Shown here: positions 1-5,071 of the stretch, piece after piece
How the letters are laid out: every line of letters begins with the position of its first letter
How positions within the stretch are numbered: position 1 is the stretch's first letter
Source of the DNA: JBFHES01 sp041584015
GTDB taxonomy: Bacteria; Bacteroidota; Bacteroidia; Bacteroidales; M50B96
Assembly: GCA_041584015.1 (NCBI GenBank)
Contig: JBFHES010000301.1
Span: 1-5,071, forward strand
Direction: 5' to 3'
Length of the DNA: 5,071 bases
Made by a program: the position numbers and the translations under genes
Notes under the pieces: model-generated
The model's input: only the letters and a program-made list of their open reading frames with translations
Databases searched by the model: none
Told to the model about the DNA's origin: nothing

Positions 1-2
1 GA

Positions 3-1064
3 CCAGACAATCAAGTATTGCCTTTTGTTGTATCTGGTGAAATACAAAACAGCGGAACGGCAATGCAAACAAATGTTAGGTTCATAGCCAATGTATACAG
101 TTCATCAGCTAACAATGTCTTTTATGGAACCGATTCAATCCCAAGTTTGGATGTAGCTACAAGCGATTCACTGGGCATTTCCGATCTGGTTGTACCAAAT
201 ATTGCAGATGATTATCTTTTAACGGTTTGCTGCGATCAAGCCGAAGGGGACACATTTCCTGGGGATAATTGTTGGCCAGAGATCCCAATTCACATAAATG
301 ATAATCATGTAATTAAAAGACATAATGACTATAATAGCACTATTAGCACTGCACAGTCGAGCACTCCTTCTTCGACGCTTATTGGCATTACTTTTTCAGT
401 GCCAAATCCAGATGAAATAAAATCACTTGCCATTTTTATCGATCCAAGTTCCGATACCGGAGGCTTCCTTATAGGACAGCTTTTTGTTCTCGACTCACCT
501 GGAGCATCATTCGTTCACCAGTGCGAAACCGATGTGCGAGCAATTAGCACAGGCGACCTTAATAATTGGGTAGAGTTTGAATTTATAACAATTGACCCGA
601 TCGACGATGATTTGCAAGCAGATAAACGATATGCGGTTGTAGTAGAGATTTATCCAGATAGTGCAACCAATATTGTTCTTGGCAGCGATAATCAAGGCAT
701 TCATGAATACGAAATAGAAACCGTATTTGACACACTTGGAGGAATTAATGAGATTCCTCTAATTGAAGTCCGTTTAGATGGATACACACCGCCGATAAAT
801 CTGGTAAATCATAAGAAATTGAATATACTTTCGGTCTATCCCAACCCAGTTAATACCTCTTTAAACATAAACCTGGCTAACACACGAATTTCCTCAAATA
901 CTTTATCAATAATTGACATTAGTGGTAAGCTGATAAGCTCTAAGAAGGTATTTTTCAGCGAAGGTAAGACGTCGATAGATACCTCAACTTTACCAAAAGG
1001 AGTTTATTTATTGAATGTTGAAGATAAGACAACAAGTTACCAAACGAAGTTTGTGAAACTATAA
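3..1064 (+). CDS. T9SS-exported protein with type A C-terminal sorting domain (5' end outside window)
   Basis: This is the C-terminal part of a secreted or surface-attached protein; 353 codons are visible and the frame is open to the left edge. The TTG at 18 is an ordinary Leu codon (preceding residues PDNQV), so the real start lies upstream. Residues are numbered here from that Leu codon. About 1-100 resemble a CARDB-like or Ig-like beta-sandwich (NSGTAMQTNV near 11-20; an acidic PGDN motif near 81-84). About 105-255 form a second, beta-rich region that I do not recognise. About 268-348 are a clear T9SS type A sorting domain: YPNP at 274-277, then a DISGKLI turn, LPKGVYLLNV, and the ending TKFVKL. 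In the known family this domain directs export through the Por system and is usually cleaved by PorU, leaving cargo secreted or attached to A-LPS. No catalytic domain is visible, so the substrate or enzyme activity is unknown; a catalytic domain may lie upstream. The gene converges on lon. Confidence 0.9.
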   Translation, partial: PDNQVLPFVVSGEIQNSGTAMQTNVRFIANVYSSSANNVFYGTDSIPSLDVATSDSLGISDLVVPNIADDYLLTVCCDQAEGDTFPGDNCWPEIPIHINDNHVIKRHNDYNSTISTAQSSTPSSTLIGITFSVPNPDEIKSLAIFIDPSSDTGGFLIGQLFVLDSPGASFVHQCETDVRAISTGDLNNWVEFEFITIDPIDDDLQADKRYAVVVEIYPDSATNIVLGSDNQGIHEYEIETVFDTLGGINEIPLIEVRLDGYTPPINLVNHKKLNILSVYPNPVNTSLNINLANTRISSNTLSIIDISGKLISSKKVFFSEGKTSIDTSTLPKGVYLLNVEDKTTSYQTKFVKL

Positions 1065-1080
1065 AAAAAGCCTATATACA

Positions 1081-1113
1081 ACTCACGGGGTGACTTGAAG
1101 TCACCCCGAGAGT
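1081..1113. terminator. Strong hairpin between convergent genes, probable bidirectional terminator
   Basis: Arms CGGGGTGACTT (1086-1096) and AAGTCACCCCG (1098-1108) are perfect reverse complements around a single central G; in RNA the loop would open to about 3-5 nt. After an A/A mismatch (1085/1109), the outer arms ACTC (1081-1084) and GAGT (1110-1113) also pair, giving a stem of about 15 bp. It lies 16 bases after the stop codon of the T9SS gene and 23 bases after that of lon. A run of seven T's on the minus strand (1069-1063) lies about 11 nt beyond the stem for lon transcripts. On the plus strand only loose T-rich sequence follows, from about 1132. The T-tracts are therefore not directly adjacent as in a textbook intrinsic terminator. 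Position between converging genes and stem strength support termination; a dispersed palindromic repeat is the alternative. Confidence 0.7.
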
Positions 1114-1136
1114 AATGCTCTTAACATGTTATTCTT

Positions 1137-3575
1137 TTATTCAATCTTTTTAGATTTCTCTACTTTTTGCTTGAGCAGTGCAATATCTAGCACATCCATG
1201 ATTGTATTCACATAATGAAATTCCAATCCTTTCAAATAAATATCCTTAATTTGCTCTATATCTTTTTTATTGTCTTCTGATAAGATAATCTCCTTAATAT
1301 CGGCTCTTTTAGCCGCCAGAATCTTCTCTTTAATTCCTCCAACAGGTAACACCTTACCACGTAAAGTTATTTCGCCGGTCATGGCCAATTGCTTTTTAAC
1401 CTTCCGCTGCGTAAAAGCTGATGCAATTGAAGTAACCATGGTAACACCGGCAGAAGGTCCGTCTTTAGGAATAGCACCTTCAGGCACATGAACGTGCACG
1501 TTCCATTTCTCGAACACCTCAGGCTTAATGTCTAACTTCTCGCTGTGACTCTTTAAATATTCAAGAGCCAACACAGCAGATTCCTTCATTACATCACCGA
1601 GGTTACCAGTTAAGGTTAGTGCCCCCTTACCCTTGCTCAAGCTTGTTTCAACAAATAATATCTGACCACCAACCGCTGTCCAGGCTAAACCAGTAACAAC
1701 GCCTGCATGTACATTCGATTGATATTTATCCTTTAAATATTCCGATGGCCCCATAATGTCATACAACAACTCAGGCGACATTTTCTTCTCGTAAGCGGTA
1801 CCGAAAGCAATTCGTTTTGCAACTGCGCGACAAACTTTAGCAATTTTTTTATCCAACTCGCGAACCCCAGACTCACGTGTATAGTGCTCTACAATTGTTT
1901 CAATTATTTTCTTTGGAAAGGTAAGCTGATTACTTTTAACACCATGCGCTTCAAGCTGCTTAGGAATTAAGTGACGCTTGGCAATTTCAATTTTTTCCTC
2001 GACAATATAACCACTTACATTAATGAGCTCCATTCTATCGAGCAAAGCAGGCTTAATAGTACTAATGGTATTAGCAGTAGCGATAAACATCACCTTCGAC
2101 AAATCGTAATCCATCTCAAGGTAATTATCATAAAATGCATTGTTTTGCTCCGGATCTAGCACTTCTAATAACGCAGAGGATGGATCTCCTCTAAAATCGG
2201 AACCTACCTTATCAATCTCATCTAGAATAAAAACAGGATTTGAAGACTTTGCTTTTTTAATGCTTTGCACAATGCGCCCAGGCATTGCACCAATATATGT
2301 TTTTCTGTGACCACGAATCTCAGCCTCGTCGTGCAAACCACCAAGAGACATTCTTACATAATTTCTGTTTATCGACTTTGCAATGGATTTACCAAGTGAT
2401 GTTTTACCAACTCCCGGAGGGCCATATAAACAAAGTATTGGTGATTTTAAATCGCCTTTTAATTTAAGCACAGCAATGTGCTCCAGGATACGATCTTTTA
2501 CTTTTTCAAGTCCAAAGTGATCGCTATCTAAAATATCCTCCGCATTTTTTAAATCAAAATTATCCTCGGTAAAATCTTCCCACGGAAGATCAAGTAATGT
2601 ATGCAGGTAATTTGCCTGGATAGAATAATCTGGAGAAGCAGGATTAATTCGTTTGATTTTGTCCAACTCTTTTTTAAAAGCATCCGCAACATATTGAGGC
2701 CACTTTTTATCCAGTGATTTTTGTGAAATCTCCTCAATTTCCTGCTCCATTGGATTAGAGCCCAACTCCTGCTGAATGGTTTTAAGCTGTTGATGCAACA
2801 AGTACTCACGTTGCTGCTGATCCATCTCAACTTTCACCTTGTTTTGCACCTCATTGCGCAATTCCAGCTTCTGAATCTCCTTGGTTAACAACTGCAAAAG
2901 CTGCATTCCTCTTGCTTTTAAATCAGGAATCTCAAGCAATTTTTGTTTCTCATCGGCAGGTATATCAATATTCGATGAAATGAAATTGATAAGAAAAAGT
3001 GAGCTTTCAATGTTCTTTATTGCAAAAGCCGCCTCTGGTGGAATATTCGAAGAAAGCTGCACAACTTTTAGCGCCAGGTCTTTTAAGGAACCAATAATGG
3101 CTTTAAATTCTTTGTTCTTATCAAAACCTTCAGATTCCGGTAACAGGGCTACTTTACCTTTAAAGAATGGTTCATCCTGAATCATCTCTTTCAGTTCGAA
3201 ACGTCTTTTACCCTGAATCACAACAGTAGTAATACCATCAGGCATTTCGAGCACTTTTACTATTTGTGCAACAGTTCCAACTTTATACAAATCTGCTTCA
3301 GTAGGCTCTTCAAGATTTACATCTGTTTGCGTTAAACAACCTATTACACGATCACCCTGATAATTTTCCTTGATTAGTTTTAAGGACTTTTCGCGTCCAA
3401 CGGTTATTGGAATTACAACTCCCGGAAAAAGGACCGTATTTCTTAAAGATAAAATGGGTAACACCTCAGGTGCTTCCATACTGTTTACCGATTCCTCATC
3501 CTCATCAGAAATTATCGAGATAAAATCTGTTTCATTACTAATCATATTTGATAACCTTATATTGCTCATACCCAT
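1137..3575 (-). CDS. lon: ATP-dependent Lon protease (endopeptidase La)
   Basis: This is a complete LonA-type protease of 812 aa, the usual length for the phylum. It is a soluble cytoplasmic hexamer that unfolds and degrades misfolded and regulatory proteins using ATP. An acidic leader (about 1-35, with DEDEE at 24-28) precedes the substrate-binding LON domain (about 36-235, LRNTVLFPGVVIP). A charged coiled-coil linker (about 230-285) follows. The AAA+ module has Walker A GPPGVGKT at 385-392, Walker B FILDEIDK at 449-456, a sensor-1 Asn in TANT near 502, the LLDRME arginine at 514 and a sensor-2-like TRESGVREL segment at 566-574. The protease domain carries the catalytic Ser in DGPSAG (Ser708) and Lys in GGIKEK (Lys751), the same 43-residue spacing as E. 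coli Ser679/Lys722. No key residue is missing and the frame is intact. I chose the first ATG (3575); it follows a purine-rich AAGAAAG, but ATG at 3569 (Met3) is equally possible. It lies downstream of the GlmU-like gene on the same strand. Confidence 0.97.
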   Translation of the reverse strand: MGMSNIRLSNMISNETDFISIISDEDEESVNSMEAPEVLPILSLRNTVLFPGVVIPITVGREKSLKLIKENYQGDRVIGCLTQTDVNLEEPTEADLYKVGTVAQIVKVLEMPDGITTVVIQGKRRFELKEMIQDEPFFKGKVALLPESEGFDKNKEFKAIIGSLKDLALKVVQLSSNIPPEAAFAIKNIESSLFLINFISSNIDIPADEKQKLLEIPDLKARGMQLLQLLTKEIQKLELRNEVQNKVKVEMDQQQREYLLHQQLKTIQQELGSNPMEQEIEEISQKSLDKKWPQYVADAFKKELDKIKRINPASPDYSIQANYLHTLLDLPWEDFTEDNFDLKNAEDILDSDHFGLEKVKDRILEHIAVLKLKGDLKSPILCLYGPPGVGKTSLGKSIAKSINRNYVRMSLGGLHDEAEIRGHRKTYIGAMPGRIVQSIKKAKSSNPVFILDEIDKVGSDFRGDPSSALLEVLDPEQNNAFYDNYLEMDYDLSKVMFIATANTISTIKPALLDRMELINVSGYIVEEKIEIAKRHLIPKQLEAHGVKSNQLTFPKKIIETIVEHYTRESGVRELDKKIAKVCRAVAKRIAFGTAYEKKMSPELLYDIMGPSEYLKDKYQSNVHAGVVTGLAWTAVGGQILFVETSLSKGKGALTLTGNLGDVMKESAVLALEYLKSHSEKLDIKPEVFEKWNVHVHVPEGAIPKDGPSAGVTMVTSIASAFTQRKVKKQLAMTGEITLRGKVLPVGGIKEKILAAKRADIKEIILSEDNKKDIEQIKDIYLKGLEFHYVNTIMDVLDIALLKQKVEKSKKIE

Positions 3576-3739
3576 CTTTCTTATTTCAATATTATAAAGC
3601 CTGACACCTTTGTTTAGAAAACTGCTATATTTTCATCCACCAGCATAAGTTCGCCATTCTGTCAGCCAATCAAGCTTTAATAAATAACGTCAGGCTAATA
3701 GTCAAGTTATGTGCCAAAGCAAAGCTCTGTCAGTTTTTG
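3576..3739. other. Spacer between the GlmU-like gene and lon, no gene, likely lon regulatory region
   Basis: No plausible coding sequence is present; the longest ATG frame I see on the lon strand inside it is about ten codons. Just upstream of lon on the minus strand is TATAAT (3596-3591), overlapping TAATATTG (3594-3587), one mismatch from the Bacteroidota -7 consensus TAnnTTTG. However, no good -33 TTG/TTTG lies at a fitting distance, and the implied leader would be only about 5 nt, so I do not call it a promoter. The spacer also contains four GTCAG/CTGAC pentamers (3601-3605, 3661-3665, 3689-3693, 3729-3733). Two of these form an 8-bp inverted repeat, AGCCTGAC (3598-3605) and GTCAGGCT (3689-3696). 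No clear intrinsic terminator follows the GlmU-like stop codon. Confidence 0.5.
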
Positions 3740-4927
3740 CTAAAATCGTCTGTACTTCGCAGTTTGATTATAAACAGTTTCTAAGATATCCGACTCAACT
3801 GCATTCAGTTCTATCCCCCTTCGCTGCATCACTAATTTCGCAACATAAAGCGCAGCAGTTAATTTATAGTCTTTCATTCCTGCGGCACCGCCCCAGGCAA
3901 AAGAAGGAACAAAGTTACGTGGAAAGCCTGCTCCAAAAATATTAGCAAATACGCCAACAACTGTTCCTGTATTAAACATGGTATTAATAGCACATTTAGA
4001 ATGATCGCCCATTATCAATCCACAAAATTGCAAGCCTGTAGGCACAAATCGTTCGTCCACGTAATTCCAGAGCCGCACTTCTGCGTAATTATTTTTCAGA
4101 TTCGAATTATTAGTATCAGCGCCCAGATTGCACCATTCGCCCAAAACGGCATTTCCTAGAAAGCCATCGTGGGCTTTACTTGAATAACCAAAAATAACTA
4201 CATTATTCAACTCCCCGCCAACTTTTGAATGCGGGCCAATTGTGGTAGGTCCATAAATTTTAGCACCCATTTTTGTTGCCGCATGGTCGCAAAGCGCAAA
4301 GGGACCGCGAATAATGCTTCCTTCCATTATCTCCGCATCCTTACCAATGTAAATCGGACCATCACTTGCGTTTAATATTGCACATTCAACTTTTGCTCCT
4401 GCCTCAACAAAAACTTGTCCGACTCCTACAACCTGATTGCTATGGTTTAACTTTTGACTTTCTCTATCAGCTGTTATCCAGTCAAAATCTTGCTGAATAC
4501 ATTTACCATTCAGACTGAATATTTGTTGAGGATATTCTATTTTATCAATTGCAAGATTAGTTTGCTTAATCTTAAATGATTCAGTGTTATTTATCAATTC
4601 CTTGTTGAAAGCATCCTTTGACGTAACAAACGCCAATAGCTTATCTCCAAGACACAAAGCATCTCCGTCACTAAGCCCTATAATTTCTTCCACCAATTCC
4701 CGGGTTGGAATTACACCACCATTAATAAATAAATTAGCTTCCTCAAGCTGCAAAGGATACTTGACACTCAAATAATCGCGCGTTAAGAAAGAATACTTTC
4801 CGGGAATAAAGTGTTTCCATTTTTCGCTAATGGTTACTATTCCAACACGAATCTCGGCAATCGGTCTTGTATATGTTAGCGGCAATAAATGATCTACTAA
4901 TTGATCATCAAATAGAATGACGTTCAT
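3740..4927 (-). CDS. GlmU-like protein: putative sugar nucleotidyltransferase with left-handed beta-helix acyltransferase domain
   Basis: This 395-aa protein matches the Bacteroidota form of GlmU as I recall it (annotated as GlmU family or putative sugar nucleotidyltransferase). The presumed role is UDP-N-acetylglucosamine synthesis for peptidoglycan and lipopolysaccharide, in the cytoplasm. The N-terminal domain (about 1-155) opens with NVILFDD and LLPLTYTRPIAEIRVG (residues 14-29), the hallmark of this branch. It lacks the LAAGxGTRM nucleotide-binding signature of classical GlmU. The C-terminal half (about 165-345) is a left-handed beta-helix of imperfect hexapeptide repeats, for example IYIGKDAEIMEGSI and IYGPTTIGPHSKVGG. 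It is followed by the motif GLIMGDHSKCAIN (303-315) and a helical tail. His253 in SSKAHDGFLGN may correspond to the catalytic His363 of E. coli GlmU (SKAGHLTYLGD); this is my alignment by eye. The ATG start fits the family N-terminus and is preceded directly by AAGAG. The stop is TAG. The family is confident; the exact reactions are not. Confidence 0.88.
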   Translation of the reverse strand: MNVILFDDQLVDHLLPLTYTRPIAEIRVGIVTISEKWKHFIPGKYSFLTRDYLSVKYPLQLEEANLFINGGVIPTRELVEEIIGLSDGDALCLGDKLLAFVTSKDAFNKELINNTESFKIKQTNLAIDKIEYPQQIFSLNGKCIQQDFDWITADRESQKLNHSNQVVGVGQVFVEAGAKVECAILNASDGPIYIGKDAEIMEGSIIRGPFALCDHAATKMGAKIYGPTTIGPHSKVGGELNNVVIFGYSSKAHDGFLGNAVLGEWCNLGADTNNSNLKNNYAEVRLWNYVDERFVPTGLQFCGLIMGDHSKCAINTMFNTGTVVGVFANIFGAGFPRNFVPSFAWGGAAGMKDYKLTAALYVAKLVMQRRGIELNAVESDILETVYNQTAKYRRF

Positions 4928-4951
4928 CTCTTATGATTTTATTGAAGACTA

Positions 4952-4985
4952 TAAAATTAAAGAAATTCATTTCATGCAGAAACAA
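4952..4985 (-). promoter_or_regulatory. Candidate Bacteroidota-type promoter for the GlmU-like gene
   Basis: Reading the minus strand, TAATTTTA (4959-4952) matches the Bacteroidota -7 consensus TAnnTTTG at all but the last base. A TTG lies upstream at 4985-4983, a 23-nt spacer that is at the long end of what is accepted. Transcription would start about 15-20 nt before the ATG at 4927, a reasonable leader. In such AT-rich DNA a one-mismatch match is easily found by chance, so this is only a candidate. Confidence 0.28.
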
Positions 4986-5071
4986 TGGTCAACTTTAATT
5001 TATGAAATAATAGGAATTACTTGAAATTGCTTGAAATGCGCCATTGCTATTAAGTAGTTTTTTGTTGGCAC
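4986..5071. other. Right-edge non-coding stretch, no supported gene
   Basis: No gene is convincing here. On the minus strand two frames run open from the window edge for just over 20 codons, ending at TAA near 5001 and 4995. Either could be the tail of a gene lying to the right, but neither gives a recognisable peptide and the length is within chance. A short tandem duplication, ATTACTTGAA then ATTGCTTGAA (5016-5025, 5026-5035), lies within this stretch. Confidence 0.35.

Noticed and set aside
18..20. TTG at 18 as the start codon of the T9SS protein
   Set aside because: The frame is open leftward to the window edge, and a mature secreted protein of this type needs an upstream signal peptide, which is not present after this TTG. 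The codon is internal.
507..704. 65-codon minus-strand frame inside the T9SS gene
   Set aside because: It is antisense to a well-supported coding region and has no recognisable features.
2549..2830. 93-codon minus-strand frame inside lon
   Set aside because: It overlaps lon in another frame on the same strand, its peptide resembles no family I know, and lon is intact there.
3587..3596. TATAAT/TAATATTG as the lon promoter
   Set aside because: There is no matching upstream element at a fitting distance, and the implied leader of about 5 nt is too short for confidence. It is recorded only within the spacer entry.
3709..3945. 78-codon plus-strand frame across the 3' end of the GlmU-like gene
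   Set aside because: Most of it is antisense to conserved codons of the GlmU-like gene and the peptide shows no family features.
4974..5024. Short plus-strand frame starting MQKQWSTLIYEI
   Set aside because: It is only 16 codons before a stop, with no recognisable peptide and no supporting context.
1..5071. A hidden defence, mobile or otherwise undescribed system
   Set aside because: All long frames are explained by a surface protein, Lon and a GlmU-like enzyme. I saw no transposase, integrase, toxin-antitoxin pair, CRISPR-type repeats, tRNA or structured RNA.

Overview
The window looks like an ordinary, vertically inherited stretch of a Bacteroidota chromosome. Three things point to that phylum. 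A large secreted protein ends in a type A Por-secretion (T9SS) sorting domain. There is an unusual GlmU-like protein of the form typical of Bacteroidota. The DNA is AT-rich, with weak or absent Shine-Dalgarno sequences. I cannot name a genus; a member of the Bacteroidales/Marinilabiliales or a related marine group would fit, but that is inference.

Layout from left to right. Positions 3-1064 (+) hold the C-terminal part of a T9SS-exported cell-surface or secreted protein whose 5' end lies outside the window. Positions 1065-1136 are a 72-bp convergent spacer with a strong, nearly perfect hairpin, probably a shared terminator. Positions 1137-3575 (-) encode a complete ATP-dependent Lon protease. 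Positions 3576-3739 are a 164-bp spacer with no gene but with several GTCAG/CTGAC motifs. Positions 3740-4927 (-) encode a complete GlmU-like protein: a putative sugar nucleotidyltransferase domain followed by a left-handed beta-helix acyltransferase domain. Positions 4928-5071 hold the presumed promoter region of that gene and no supported coding sequence.

The GlmU-like gene and lon run in the same direction, GlmU-like first. They could share some readthrough transcript, but the 164-bp gap leaves room for a separate lon promoter. The T9SS gene converges on lon and is functionally unrelated as far as the sequence shows. One gene serves amino-sugar nucleotide supply for the cell envelope, one cytoplasmic protein quality control, and one the cell surface. 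I found no mobile element, CRISPR array, tRNA, rRNA, phage gene or defence system. I do not see a convincing undescribed system here; the findings are modest and mostly concern non-coding structure and family-level oddities.
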